A stretch of 64,000 nucleotides of DNA from Antedon mediterranea (GCF_964355755.1 NC_092673.1:30697001-30761000), one strand, 5' to 3'; counted from the stretch's first letter, positions 40,301 through 47,220 are shown. The notes: generated by a model from the sequence alone, not told the origin. Translations and numbers: made by a program.

Positions 40301-43300
40301 CACATAAAGTTTTATAGTGTAGATAGAGCTTTGAATTGAAATTTAAAAGATAGGACATTATTTAAAGAATCCTGGATCTGGCTCTGTAATATATATATTA
40401 ATAAATGCATTAAACATATATTGTCTTTAAAATTTATCTCTTCCTCAAATTTTCCACCTGTCCCTCATCCCTTCACCGAGTTCCTCATATTTATAATCTA
40501 ACCATCTATGTTGTACCTGCAGCAGAAGAAGAATTGGACGAAAGCGAGGTACAGAGGAAGAAGACGAGGACGTTGTGGCTGAACGCCGTCGCGTTTTGAG
40601 TGGAGAAGCAAACGAAGACCTTCTACGTATTGAAAACCTTACCAAAGTAAGTGAACTAATCTGTATCAACTTTCTCTCTGTATGCATTTTAAATTAGCAT
40701 GCATTAAAATAGGGAATTTGAGACCTTTAGTGCCTTTAAAGCTCTGTCTAGACTATCAAATTTTATGTTACAAAAAAATGTGATGTGCCCATATATGGAC
40801 ATGTTGATGTCATATCACTACATATTTAGGCATATCACTATCATATTTAGGCACATCACAATTTTGTGATAGTTTGATCGTGTACACAGAGTTTAAGGAC
40901 ATTATTTTTCTGTCTTTATTATCATATAGTGAATTCAATCTTCTCTTTATACACTTCTCCTTAAAAGAACAGTCCTTCATGATGTCATTGATACATCTTT
41001 TCAAAATTAGTTTTTTTTAAATTTATGGTTATTTTAAAAAAAGTATATGTAAATGGGTCACTGTAGGCCTACTACAATGTTTGTAAATACTTAGTTATGA
41101 AATGTAATATAGGTTCAACCAACTGTAAAATAATATTTATAAATGTTATGTAAGTTTTGTTCATGTTTTTTTATAGGTTTTTAAATCTAGATACTTTAGT
41201 AAGCACTATGCAGTAGATAGGTTATGCCTAGGAGTTCCCCAAGGCGAGGTAAGTTTTAACATTTTCAATTTAATATCAGTCTTTTGTAAATGGAATAGTC
41301 TAACCTCCATTTTAATATTACATCAAATGATCTAGTAAGAAATTTTCTTATATAAGTTTCAAATTTGATTTTACTCAACCCTCCAAGTCTAATCCTTGAA
41401 TTGACTTAATTTTATGTACCTAAGTGCTTTGGACTCCTTGAATTGACTTGTGTTTTATTTTATGTACTTAAGTGCTTTGGACTTCTCGGTGTTAATGGTG
41501 CTGGAAAAACAACAACATTTAAAATGTTGACGGGAGACCAAGCAATATCAAAAGGGGATGCTTTCTTAAATGGAATAAGGTAAGTAGCACACACCTTAAC
41601 TAATAGAATCCAATTCCTGTAATGTGTTCAGTACACTGCATCATATAAGTTAAATTCATTCCCAACAAAATTGACCATCAACTATTTAAGCTTGAATAAA
41701 ACTAAAAATGAGGAGATTCTGGAGAGTGAGCCTCGTTGTGTTCACCTATGAAAGGTTACTTGCATGACTGTGATATGACTATCATCTCACCACCCACAGC
41801 TCAGTCCCAAGGGACGTCTTGGCCACCTGAGAGGGTATTGGTTTGACAGAGTACTTTCCAGTACTGGCACTTTCTGCCCAAGGTCCGAGGACTTTCCCCC
41901 AAGTCAAGCTTGGATAGCAAGTCTTCCAGGGATCTCTGTTGAGGGCCTAGGTGCCTGTTTATTATATCCCTTACTTAACAGCCAATTGATATTGAATAGG
42001 TGTTGAAATTGGGTCTTTTAGATTTTTTTTTTTTTTTTTGACATTTTTTTTCTCCGTCTCAACGTTATTGTGTTATTGTATTATTTTATAAAATATGTGA
42101 CTACCTTTGTAAAATATTTAAGACGTTTTTTATTTTGTATGAATTTCCTTTTCAATATTATGCAAATCAATACAATAAATATATTTAAATTTGTATTCTT
42201 TAGTTTTGGTTATGAATGCACCTTGCAATCAAATTTAAATACATGTTAAAAAACTTCCCACCTTTAAATTCATACATGTTACATGAATTAATATTTGTTT
42301 ATAGGTCAAATGTCAATGTTGAGAATGCTCATGAATATTGCTAATTAATATTCATGAGGTTACTGTTGCAACTGGAGATTGGGGGAATAATTCGAATAAT
42401 TAATATTCATAATTTCTATTGCTAAGGATTGTTTGGTTGTATATTTGTATTAATATACTTTACGCTTTTGATGAATATATATGTTATAATTAATTAATTA
42501 TGATTAATGAATTTTCATATTTTATTGCAGCATATTAAAGAATCGCCATGCTGTTTATCGTTGTATTGGTTACTGCCCTCAGTTTGACGCTCTTTTTGAG
42601 GAGCTAACCGCTAGAGAACATCTACATTTGTATGCACGACTGAAAGGTGTTACCAAGAAGTCAGAGAACAAGGTGAACAGATTGAACTTAAAAAAAACAT
42701 TTCATCAAAATAATGTTAAACAATTAAGATGACTATAGCGAGGCATTTAATAAAAAGGCAAACTGCCTTAAAATGTAAATGTGACATGTTTCGAGAAACT
42801 ATTCTCATCATCAGAACACTGTAAACAATGCCTAGAGTGCTTATATACCAATAGGACATGTGTATGTAAATGAGTAAGTAATTAGCATAATAAAACAACA
42901 AGGAATGTAGGCAACAACCAATCGTATGACGTTTCACCAATATACATGGAATTACATCCCATACATTTAAATTAAACAATTATTAGAAATGTTAGTGTGG
43001 CCTACTGTCATAACATGTGACATATATTGTCTTCTTCTACATCATAGCTTGTGGATTGGGCCCTCAGAAAACTAGCTCTAGTGCAATATGCCGACAGGCC
43101 TGCTGGTACCTACAGTGGAGGAAACAAACGCAAACTCTCAACAGCTATTGCCCTTATAGGGCGCCCTCAAGTTATATTCATGGTATGTAGAAAATAAATA
43201 AATCCTTGAATTTATCTAAACTTGTATTTGGTTTCTTTCCATAGTAAATAAAATAAAACTAATTTATTTTTTAAGTAATTTAATTAGATTGATATTTTAT

Positions 43301-45746
43301 TGTCGATGATATTTATCATATATTTATTATTATTATTTTAATATTTTTAGTACAAAATAGATACAATTAGAAGCATTTATAAATCAAATATGAAATTGTT
43401 AGAGATTAGAATATTTTTTATGATCATTTATTTAATTTATAAGGAGATGGATATCTATGTTGTTTTTGTTTGCTTTTAATTTTATTATGTTTTATTTATC
43501 AATGTTAGGATGAGCCCACAACCGGCATGGATCCGCATTCAAGACGATTTCTATGGGATTTGATACTTAATATCATCAAGGAAGGAAGATCAGTGGTGTT
43601 AACATCACATAGGTAAGGTCGCTTAAGGTCACTTAAGGTTAGGGTTTTAAGGTTGTAAAGTCCCCCAACACCCCCTACATACATTCATTTTAAAAATATA
43701 TTATCCCTTCCCCCCCCCCCCCCCCCCAGTTATTCATTTTGACCAAAAATTGGATCAAAAAAAATTAGTTAAATAACTGTAATTTAATGAAAATGGATTT
43801 TTGGTTGTATTTAACTTTAATTAACTTTATCAATACTACAAAATGGCTTATTCAAAGATTGATGTTGTTTTCATTTCTTATCTTTTTGTGGGGCAATACT
43901 CGAGTAAAATTAATTAATTTACAAAAAAAGTAAAGTATTTAGTTATGACTTTTCAGTTTAATGTGTTTTTAAAATTTCTCTCACATAGTATGGAAGAATG
44001 CGAAGCTCTTTGTGGACGTCTTGCTATCCTTGTAAACGGCCGCTTCAAATGTCTTGGTAGTATACAACACTTAAAAAATAAGTTCGGCGGCGGTTACACA
44101 ATAAGCATCCGTGTCAAGGGTGCCCACACAGCTCCTGTTAAACAATTCTTTAAAAGTGAATTCTCCGATGCCGAACTAAAGGTTTGTATTGTGACTCGTT
44201 GAGTCAGTCTCGTCTGTGTTTATATGAGTCACATGATAAAGCGATTAACAATGACAATACGAATGCGTATTGCAAATGAGTTTGTTAATTTTTTTTGATA
44301 TACCCATTTTTGTGGTATTAAAATTACCAGAACTATATTTGAAAGGTTTTAAACTACATTTGAAAATGATCTGCCATCTTAGTTTTCATATGGCAGCCAA
44401 AATAGTGTCCAATTTCTCCACTTATATCCACCTAACCTGTGTTTTTATGTTTGTTAGTTATAAACATTTTTGCAATTGCACGCATCCATACACATGGGGT
44501 ATCAATTTCAATCACAATAATAATAGTACTGGAAAATGTTGAATCTACATTTGAAAAGCATCCTGGGTAATCTTTGCTAGTCATTGATATGTGTGTGTTC
44601 TTTTAGAAACTAATATTTTGTTTTTGTTTGAAGGATGAACATCACAACATGTTGCAGTACGGAATAATACTAAGTAATACGTCACTAAGCAGGCTGTTCT
44701 CGCGGCTAGAAAACATGAAAACGGTCCTGCAAATTGAAGATTACTCCATCAGTCAAACCACATTAGATAATGTAAGAAAATGTTACAATCTTTTAAGAAA
44801 ATTGCCAACCATTCTTATTTTTCAAATAAAACACTCTAATAAGAGCCCACTCTCTCTATTAATAGACAACTCCTCCCTATTAAGGGATCACTCTCCCTAT
44901 TAATGGACCACTGTTAATAATAGACTCCTCTCTAATAAAAGACCACTCTCTTTATTAAAGGACCACTCTTTTCTATTAATAGAAAACTCCCCTCTATTAA
45001 GGGACCACTTTTATCTATTAAAGGACCACTCATTAGTCTAAAGCTTATAAATTTCCTATAACTTTAACATTAAAATGAGTTAAAGTTAATGTTTTAAAAT
45101 TAAGAGGTCGAGTAATCCAAACATGTTTTTTATTTTGTAGGTGTTTGTAAATTTTGCAAAAGAACAAATGGGACAACTGGATGATTTCGTAGACTCAAAT
45201 AGGGAGATGGTGCTAGATTCAAATGTACAGCTGCAGAATCTTGTGAGGACTGGTAGTAATGGTACCATTGATCTGGAGTATGATGACGATGATGAACAAC
45301 TACTGCAGATGTTTGGACAAGAAGAAGTTGAAATAGTAAGAGAATCCCCCCCCCCCACCCTTAAGATGAAGCTCTCCCCCGCCTCCAACACACACACACC
45401 CTTAAAATGAAGAAACCCCACCCCCTCTTTTTTGTAAACACAAGATACTTTACAAAAGTAACAAAATAAATTCATTTACAAAATGTTCAGCCTTGCTTCC
45501 AAAATATTTCCACTTTGTTAGTTTAGTTTGACCCATGACCTTTTTAGTCAAGCGTGTACTATTCAAAAATGAAACTTAATATGTCATTGTATGTTTTATC
45601 ATTTTTTTTTTAATTCAATAGTATATAACGAGGGTGGTCCATCCACGTTAAATATTGTAATAAATTTTTTTTTAATAAAAAAATCATATCTTTTTTAGAA
45701 TGCTCGATTGACATTTAACTTTGAAGAGCTTGCAGAATCTTGTTGA
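4334..45746 (+). CDS. ABCA2: ABCA2-type full ABC transporter, 44 coding exons, complete
   Basis: A full-length ABCA-subfamily transporter (TMD-NBD-TMD-NBD). The nearest relative I recognise is vertebrate ABCA2, an endosomal/lysosomal lipid transporter linked to sterol and sphingolipid handling. I chained 44 coding exons by canonical GT-AG borders and matching phases. Their lengths sum to 7,479 nt, or 2,492 residues plus stop, against about 2,435 in human ABCA2. The start [14 protein letters not shown] sits in a strong context (GCCATGG) directly after an acceptor. ABCA2-like blocks appear in order: [84 protein letters not shown] and VFVNFA. Both ATP sites look intact. Exon coordinates are given in the eight segment entries. 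The gene is large because of repeat-filled introns; I saw no internal frameshift or stop. Orthology to ABCA2 rather than ABCA1/4/7 rests on alignment from memory, and a tree would settle it. Confidence 0.95.
6358..6667. mobile_element. Palindromic TTAA-type MITE, copy 1, interrupted by a LINE tail
   Basis: Left end AAAGCTCTGACT and right end AGTGTAGAAAGAGCTTT match the MITE family described at 21348-21469. The middle, about 6450-6597, is foreign. It contains GAGGGTCCCTAATGATCAGC and GATCACCCTCATAAATATT followed by A-rich repeats, the same 3' tail as the SINE at 14737-14982. This looks like a short retroelement inserted into an older MITE. Confidence 0.7.
6500..6598 (+). mobile_element. LINE 3' tail fragment (hairpin tail)
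   Basis: The sequence GAGGGTCCCTAATGATCAGC, a short loop, then GATCACCCTCATAAATATT and an AAATAAAATAAGTAAATAAA run forms a potential stem (GAGGGT with CACCCTC) followed by a microsatellite-like tail. This layout is typical of CR1/L2-type LINE 3' ends, but the clade assignment is an inference. No reverse transcriptase frame remains. Confidence 0.5.
7660..8420. repeat. 81-bp minisatellite with dimeric 162-bp higher-order pattern
   Basis: About nine head-to-tail units share AAGTGTCCC, TATAGGGGTGTCC, TTTGACCATAA and TTGCATGTTGCTTG. The spacing of the AGTGTCCC motif is 81 bases in the central units. Units alternate between ACCATAAGG with an all-A tract and ACCATAATG with AAAAGAAAG, so the true unit in the middle is a 162-bp dimer. 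The last two units are shorter and diverged. Because 81 is a multiple of three, long open frames run through the array on both strands; they are not genes. The unit is homologous to the 85-bp repeat at about 31985-32445. Confidence 0.9.
9579..9745. mobile_element. pogo/Tigger-like MITE
   Basis: Left end CAGTCAATTCTCCCAAAACC and the reverse complement of the right end (CAGTCAACTTTTCTCAATACC) are imperfect terminal inverted repeats with the CAGTCAA...TTGACTG ends typical of pogo/Tigger elements. The interior has no open frame. A clean TA target duplication is not visible; flanks are ATG on the left and TATA on the right. Confidence 0.55.
10021..10890. repeat. 11/12-bp CTGTAAGCTAA(A) minisatellite, about 75 units
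   Basis: An 870-bp uninterrupted array of AACTGTAAGCT (11 bp) and AAACTGTAAGCT (12 bp) units in irregular order. Only one clear point variant is seen (GTACGCT near 10530). Every unit contains GTAAGC, which resembles a 5' splice site, and on the other strand TTTAGCTTACAG, which resembles a 3' splice site. It lies inside ABCA2 intron 1 and ends sharply before CCATGCTG. Confidence 0.95.
13000..13170 (+). mobile_element. tRNA-derived SINE
   Basis: An A-box-like TTTAGTGGTTATGATG is followed about 30 bases later by a B-box-like GGGTTCAAGTCC, then a shared body (ATGTCAGGAATTTTTCTAATG, GTAAGAAGACTT, GTATGTTTGTCTTGTGA). The same body is in the SINE at 14737-14982. The LINE-like tail is replaced or lost here. 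Confidence 0.7.
14236..14335. mobile_element. GTGTCCC-family MITE copy
   Basis: Starts AGTAGAGCCCCTTCTTTAGG and ends near ATAGGCTTTCTACAGT, with an inner GAACTTTGTTGGGAACCAAAG palindrome. It matches the layout of copies at 26829-27296 and 28455-28628, whose ends are AGTAGAACCCC-like inverted repeats. Confidence 0.6.
14737..14982 (+). mobile_element. tRNA-derived SINE with LINE-like 3' tail
   Basis: The head reads TGTGGCTTGGTGGTTATGATG (A box) and GGGTTCAAGTCCCG (B box), the promoter elements of RNA polymerase III. The body is shared with 13000-13170. The 3' end carries GAGGGTCCCTAATGATCAGC, a loop, GATCACCCTCATTAAATAT and a poly(A) run, the same tail as the LINE remnant at 6500-6598. Tail sharing suggests mobilisation by that LINE family. 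Confidence 0.8.
17290..17651 (-). mobile_element. SINE with tRNA-Leu/Ser-like head
   Basis: Read on the minus strand, 17651-17570 forms a tRNA-like head. A seven-base acceptor stem GAGCGAG/CTCGCTC is perfect, the A box is TGGCCGAGCGGTTAAGAC and the B box is GGGTTCGAGGC. The body continues to about 17290 with GGATAAGGACTATAAACCG, TAGGTCCAGTGTACACATAG and a GGGGGTTACCCCGGTGTAC piece. Parts of this body recur at about 25845-25920 and 26440-26530. The T-stem pairs poorly and the anticodon arm is not convincing, so I read it as a SINE and not a tRNA gene. Confidence 0.75.
18263..18432. mobile_element. Palindromic TTAA-type MITE, copy 2
   Basis: Ends AAAGCTCTGTCTACACTATC and GATAATGTAGACAGAGCTTT are inverted repeats. 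The interior has the family's ATGTGCCCATATATGG and TTTGGGCACATCAC blocks. It lies in ABCA2 intron 3. Confidence 0.85.
18803..19859 (+). other. ABCA2 intron 4
   Basis: No exon is seen. The stretch about 19080-19205 ends with ATCTGGCTGGATGTACTATC, TGAAATAAAGAAATGAATGAAT, which looks like a LINE 3' terminus with a short GAAT microsatellite. AGAATCCCTACTTTACGG near 18960 is a lone left end of the GTGTCCC family. The rest is AT-rich and unremarkable. Confidence 0.5.
20001..20128. mobile_element. Palindromic TTAA-type MITE, copy 3
   Basis: Ends AAAGCTCTGTCTATGCTATC and GATAGTGTAGACAGAGCTT. It is shorter than the others and starts 19 bases after the exon 5 donor, so it occupies the very start of ABCA2 intron 5. 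Confidence 0.85.
20441..20609. mobile_element. Palindromic TTAA-type MITE, copy 4
   Basis: Ends AAAGCTCTGCCTACACTGTC and GATAGTGTAGACAAATCTTT. It has a doubled CCAAATATGGTRGTGATRTG block inside. It lies in ABCA2 intron 5 about 50 bases before exon 6. Confidence 0.85.
21348..21469. mobile_element. Palindromic TTAA-type MITE, copy 5, with TTAA on both sides
   Basis: Left flank and end TTAAGCTCTGTCTACGC; right end and flank CAGAGCTTAA. TTAA at both borders is the clearest case for a TTAA target duplication, as made by piggyBac- or Kolobok-like transposases. Most of the right inverted arm is deleted. Confidence 0.8.
22250..22600 (+). repeat. Purine-rich degenerate repeat in ABCA2 intron 8
   Basis: A strand-asymmetric G/A-rich stretch built on degenerate GGAAAATGGGAAAGAATGATAGAAAG-like units of variable length. 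It opens long frames on the minus strand that are only low-complexity translations (Phe/Ser/Pro/Tyr-rich) and have no gene character. Confidence 0.7.
23690..24140 (+). repeat. Three-copy tandem repeat, about 175 bp, in ABCA2 intron 9
   Basis: Three diverged units each contain CACAGAACAAGTTG, TAGTCTAATTTCGTGC-like, CACCTGGATAAACC and CTACAACTTGAATAC. They begin near 23699, 23869 and 24030. One isolated copy of the CGTGCC...CACCTGGATAAACC core lies at about 17971 in intron 2. This is probably a tandem expansion of a dispersed repeat. Confidence 0.75.
25919..25946 (+). mobile_element. MITE left-end fragment, copy 6
   Basis: AAGCTCTGTCTACATTATC and the next bases match the left terminal repeat of the TTAA-type MITE; the rest is missing. 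It follows a SINE-tail fragment (25845-25918, TGTACCAGTTCACTGGG) that is also present at about 26440-26530. Both lie in ABCA2 introns 12 and 13. Confidence 0.6.
26829..27296. mobile_element. GTGTCCC-family MITE expanded by a 51-bp minisatellite
   Basis: Outer ends are TAGAAGAACCCCTCCTTTGG and AATAGACACTCTACTGTA, inverted-repeat like. The inside (about 26869-27150) is a tandem array with a 51-bp unit containing GACAACCCTATTCAGAG, ACAACCCTATTCACACG and ACAACTTCATTCAG, about five copies. After the array come TAAGGGGACATTTTGTTGGG and TCCCAAAAGGTGTCCCC. Because 51 is a multiple of three the array has a long open frame; it is not a gene. It sits in ABCA2 intron 14. Confidence 0.8.
27315..27500 (+). 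mobile_element. tRNA-derived SINE
   Basis: GTAGCTTGGTGGTTTGCC (A-box-like) and GGGGTTCAATCC (B-box-like) head a body with ACTCTACTCCCTAAGCC, TCAAATAAGACTTTG and ATCCTGTAATTGGC. The same family is at 28918-29085. It is on the plus strand in ABCA2 intron 14, directly after the MITE at 26829-27296. Confidence 0.7.
27829..28001. mobile_element. GTGTCCC-family MITE copy
   Basis: Begins AGAATCCCTCAGGAGACACC and ends CCCTTAATAAGGATTCTACT, imperfect inverted repeats, with GGGACATTTTGTTTCAATTC inside. It lies in ABCA2 intron 15, about 60 bases after exon 15. Confidence 0.65.
28455..28628. mobile_element. GTGTCCC-family MITE copy
   Basis: Begins AACCGCTCCTTTGGAGGG and ends GTGTCCCCTTAATAGGGG then TTCTACTG. 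The inner part has GGGACACCCCTATAGAGGG and CACTTTGTTGG. This is one of the better-preserved right ends of the family. It lies about 40 bases before ABCA2 exon 16. Confidence 0.65.
28918..29085 (+). mobile_element. tRNA-derived SINE
   Basis: GTAGCTTGGTGGTTAATATGC and a decayed B box (GGATTCAATCC) precede the body ACTCTACTCCCTCAGCC, TCAAATGAGACTTGG and ATCTGGTAATTG shared with 27315-27500. It lies in ABCA2 intron 16 and abuts a MITE that starts at 29088. Confidence 0.7.
29088..29247. mobile_element. Palindromic TTAA-type MITE, copy 7
   Basis: TTAAGCTCTCTCTACACTCTC on the left and GATAGTGTAGACAGAGCTT on the right, with the ATATATGGGGACACCAC interior block. It lies in ABCA2 intron 16. Confidence 0.85.
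30720..30900. repeat. AT-rich degenerate tandem repeat in ABCA2 intron 20
   Basis: About four degenerate units of roughly 50 bases share ATTCAATATAAATATTG and GCATATTCATTTTAT. The array fills most of the 267-bp intron 20 (30650-30916) and ends just before exon 21. Confidence 0.6.
31495..31622. mobile_element. Palindromic TTAA-type MITE, copy 8, decayed
   Basis: AAACTCTGTCTACACTATC and AACTAGTTTGACAAAAAAG define the left arm, starting only eight bases after the exon 22 donor. The right half is decayed to AGCCAGAGCTT. The insertion therefore touches the start of ABCA2 intron 22. Confidence 0.65.
31890..32530. repeat. 85-bp minisatellite of the GTGTCCC family in ABCA2 intron 23
   Basis: Five units in register (AGAAAGTGTC motif at 32086, 32171, 32256, 32341 and 32426, spacing exactly 85) flanked by diverged family sequence. 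The unit contains TTTAATATGGGTGTCCCCTG, ATAGGGGTTGGCTGTAGTG and TCATTTGTTGTTTGTC. It is homologous to the 81-bp array at 7660-8420. Near-identity of the units points to recent expansion. Confidence 0.9.
32687..33474 (+). other. ABCA2: ABCA2 segment 5: NBD1 C-terminal and Ser-rich regulatory linker (exons 24-25)
   Basis: Exons 32687-32995 and 33292-33474 code about residues 1327-1490. Exon 24 holds [20 protein letters not shown] and [17 protein letters not shown], the conserved end of ABCA NBD1. Exon 25 is a charged linker with a run of eight Ser followed by [13 protein letters not shown], a likely phosphorylated cytoplasmic segment. The linker varies between ABCA2 orthologues as I recall them. 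Confidence 0.85.
34440..34598. mobile_element. Palindromic TTAA-type MITE, copy 9
   Basis: AAACTCTGTCTACACTATC on the left; GATAGTGTAGACAGAGCTTAA on the right, where TTAA is the border. It starts about 20 bases after the exon 26 donor. Confidence 0.85.
34826..34934. mobile_element. MITE interior fragment, copy 10
   Basis: Only the interior of the TTAA-type MITE is left: three successive CCAAATATGGTARTGATRT blocks, then ATATTGGCACATCAT. No terminal repeat is present, so the interior has been tandemly copied after loss of the ends. Confidence 0.6.
35099..35240. mobile_element. Small hAT-like MITE
   Basis: Left end CAGGGGTGGATTCAAG and, read from the other strand, right end CAGTGGCAGATCCAGG are imperfect inverted repeats of the CAGTGG...type common in hAT (Tip100/Zaphod-like) elements. 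It is about 140 bp, with a long C homopolymer near the right end. The flanking duplication is not clean (ACTAC shared). Confidence 0.5.
36395..36800. repeat. C-rich 35-bp minisatellite in ABCA2 intron 27
   Basis: About eleven degenerate units of roughly 30-36 bases carry CTTCTTCGATAGCCCC, ACAGACACTTGCCCATCCC or CAAAGGCACTTGCCC. The array fills most of intron 27 (36309-36851) and stops about 50 bases before exon 28. Open frames on both strands in this stretch are repeat translations, not genes. The plus strand is a long pyrimidine-rich tract in front of an acceptor. Confidence 0.85.
37376..37726. mobile_element. Long palindromic fold-back element in ABCA2 intron 29
   Basis: Left arm pieces TCAGAATCTGGTGTA, TATCACAATAGCACAATCTG, TTCTACTGATTCACACTC and TTCTTGAAACTGTACCTATA are mirrored in reverse complement on the right (TATAGGTACAGTTTCAAGAA, GAATGTGAATCAGTAGAAGA, TTGCTATTGTGATAG, ACACCAGGTTCTGATA). 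Arms are about 115-130 bp with a loop of about 100 bp rich in GATACTATGATACTG. No open frame. It is unrelated in sequence to the TTAA-type MITE. Confidence 0.85.
38050..38300 (+). mobile_element. SINE with tRNA-Ser/Leu-like A box
   Basis: GTCAAATGGCTGAGTGGGTTAGGC resembles the A box of a class II tRNA; downstream pieces ACTTCAGATCCGGTGTACAC and AACCAAGTGCATCTATCGG belong to the SINE body. A later part has AGTTAGGCTGCAAGACACAGG. It starts about 15 bases after the exon 30 donor in ABCA2 intron 30. The B box is decayed. Confidence 0.5.
39737..39899. mobile_element. Palindromic TTAA-type MITE, copy 11, TTAA at both borders
   Basis: TTAAGTTCTGTCTACACTATC on the left and GTGTAGACATAGATTAA on the right. 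Both borders are TTAA despite decay of the terminal GC. It lies in ABCA2 intron 33. Confidence 0.85.
40194..40332. mobile_element. Palindromic TTAA-type MITE, copy 12
   Basis: Ends GGCTCTATCAAACTACAG and AGTGTAGATAGAGCTTT; the interior carries GTGCCCAAATATGGGAGTG and ATATATGGGCACATCAC. It lies in ABCA2 intron 34. A further AATCCTGGATCTGGCTCTG piece at 40368-40387 resembles a lone hAT end. Confidence 0.8.
40735..40896. mobile_element. Palindromic TTAA-type MITE, copy 13
   Basis: Borders TTTAAAGCTCTGTCTAGAC and GTGTACACAGAGTTTAA, both with TTAA. It lies in ABCA2 intron 35. Confidence 0.85.
42680..42990 (-). mobile_element. Penelope-like element fragment with hammerhead-like core
   Basis: On the minus strand TTCTGATGATGAGAATAG then TTTCTCGAAACATGTC contains a CTGATGA box, a GAGAA/TTCTC stem with a short loop, and GAAAC. 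This is the arrangement seen in Penelope-like element terminal repeats, where minimal hammerhead ribozymes have been reported. There is one extra T between the CTGATGA box and the stem. No reverse transcriptase frame is present, so this is only a terminal fragment. It lies in ABCA2 intron 38. The class assignment is an inference from the motif. Confidence 0.5.
44840..45035. repeat. Degenerate short tandem repeat in ABCA2 intron 42
   Basis: About eight units of roughly 20-24 bases with CTCTCTATTAATAGA, CTATTAAGGGACCACT and related strings. The TATTAAGGGAC core resembles the GTGTCCC family end, so it may be another expansion of that family. Confidence 0.6.
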
Positions 45747-46302
45747 AGTCTGTCCAACACGTTCATCATTTCAGCATAGGTTCTAAACTTGTGTACATAA
45801 TTCTTCCATTTGTCATAGTTTAAGCAGTACTCTACTCCTAATATGGGTTTAATTGTTACTAGACTTTATAAATGCTGTGATTGGTCAAGAAGCTTGACTA
45901 GTGTCAAACAGCGTTTACTGGCGTCAAATAGCACGATTGGTCGTTATGATATACTGACTAATCAACGTGTATAAATCTGATCTGAGGAACATTCCAGTTT
46001 GGCTTCAGCCACATCCAAGAGTTTGCATTCTCTCTGGCTATCTCCCTCCTGGACTTTACCAAGATCACACTATGTTTGGTCTGGCTATCTCCCTCCTGGA
46101 CTTCACCAAGATCACACTTCAACTATAACATTAACTATTTGGTGGCTTTGCACTACAGTGCTTGTTCGACGAAAGCAAATTTTGATCAATCTTAATTATT
46201 CTGTAACAGTAGGTCTCCTTATTAATTGATTTTTCACTAAATTGAGGTTGATGTAAATTTAAACATCTTAAGTGATATAACAGTACTTGAATTTAACAAG
46301 TA

Positions 46303-46308
46303 AATAAA
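46303..46308 (+). terminator. Possible ABCA2 polyadenylation signal
   Basis: The first AATAAA after the ABCA2 stop codon at 45746. It would give a 3' UTR of about 580 bases. No other support is visible, and a longer UTR cannot be excluded. Confidence 0.35.
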
Positions 46309-46707
46309 ACATTAATAGGTTCATGTTACTATGTTTCATAGTCCCATTCCATTAGCAATAATAGTAATACTTAAAAGCGAGTGTGCAGGGAATTAAAATG
46401 TCTTCCTTAGAATTGTGCTAAAAAAACACAAGGCAACAAAACAGATAAAACAATAGACAGACAGACAGACTTACCGTGTGAAAATCATAATGAATGTAAA
46501 TATTTCTTAAAGTTTGATTATACTATTGTTACATTAGTGAGATTTCGTTTTGGGAGAGTAGATGAAGTTACCAGACCGTGACAAGTGGAAAGTGTATTGC
46601 GGATCCACGTTCCATAACCGACACAGTAAATTACCGTCATCTATTGTGCGAAAACAAATGATTCTATTTACTAAAAACTGTGCATACAGACAGTGTGATG
46701 GATATTC

Positions 46708-46840
46708 TAAAGCTCGGTCTACACTATCAAACAAGTGTGATGTGCCCAAATATGGTGGTGATGTACCCATATATGACATCATTATGTCCATATATGGGCA
46801 CTTCACATTTTGTTGTCACATAAAGTTTGATAGTTAGACG
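46708..46840. mobile_element. Palindromic TTAA-type MITE, copy 14
   Basis: Left end AAAGCTCGGTCTACACTATC; right arm ends AAAGTTTGATAGTTAGACG and is truncated. The interior GTGCCCAAATATGGTGGTG and ATATATGGGCACTTCAC blocks are intact. Confidence 0.8.
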
Positions 46841-47078
46841 TTAGATACTGTATATATAACATCATATTCTGTAATATAAGATAGTTGTATTATTAAATTA
46901 TTTTAATTGATAGAACTTATTTATTATAATTAGTTTACACAAAGGAATATTTAAATTATAAGTCATTCTTTCTTTAGTCTGAAACAATGTTAATATGTAT
47001 GTACATTGTTCTAAGGAAAGGTCAAGGGTCAGTTTAGTATCGAGTTTCAACAACAATAACAATATTAAATTAGCTTTC

Positions 47079-47220
47079 TTAAGCTCTGTCTAAACTATCA
47101 AACTAGTTTGACAAAAAAAAAGTGTGATGTGCCCAAATATGGTAGTGACATGACGTCATCGTGTTCATATATGGGCACATCACCTTTTTTTGTCACATAA
47201 AGTTAATAGTATAGACAGCG
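47079..47220. mobile_element. Palindromic TTAA-type MITE, copy 15
   Basis: Left border TTAAGCTCTGTCTAAAC; right arm AAAGTTAATAGTATAGACAG is decayed at the end. Typical interior. Confidence 0.8.

Larger units (their letters stand above)
40523..45746 (+). other. ABCA2: ABCA2 segment 8: second nucleotide-binding domain and C-terminus (exons 35-44)
   Basis: Exons 40523-40646, 41177-41248, 41473-41579, 42531-42672, 43048-43182, 43509-43612, 43989-44181, 44634-44771, 45141-45335 and 45699-45746 code about residues 2074-2492. Walker A GVNGAGKT is at about 2145-2152, the Q-loop is in GYCPQFD (about 2192), the signature is YSGGN (about 2244-2248), with the usual ABCA NBD2 departure from LSGGQ, Walker B is QVIFMDEP and the H-loop is LTSHS (His about 2301). 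VFVNFA in exon 43 is the conserved ABCA C-terminal motif. An acidic stretch and a 15-residue last exon ending LAESC follow. The exon 35 acceptor is a tandem CAGCAG. Confidence 0.92.

Noticed and set aside
45860-46000. Promoter of another gene after ABCA2 (ATTGG motifs and GTATAAATC)
   Set aside because: No coding exon follows on the plus strand before the DED cluster, so the motifs are probably chance or part of a repeat.
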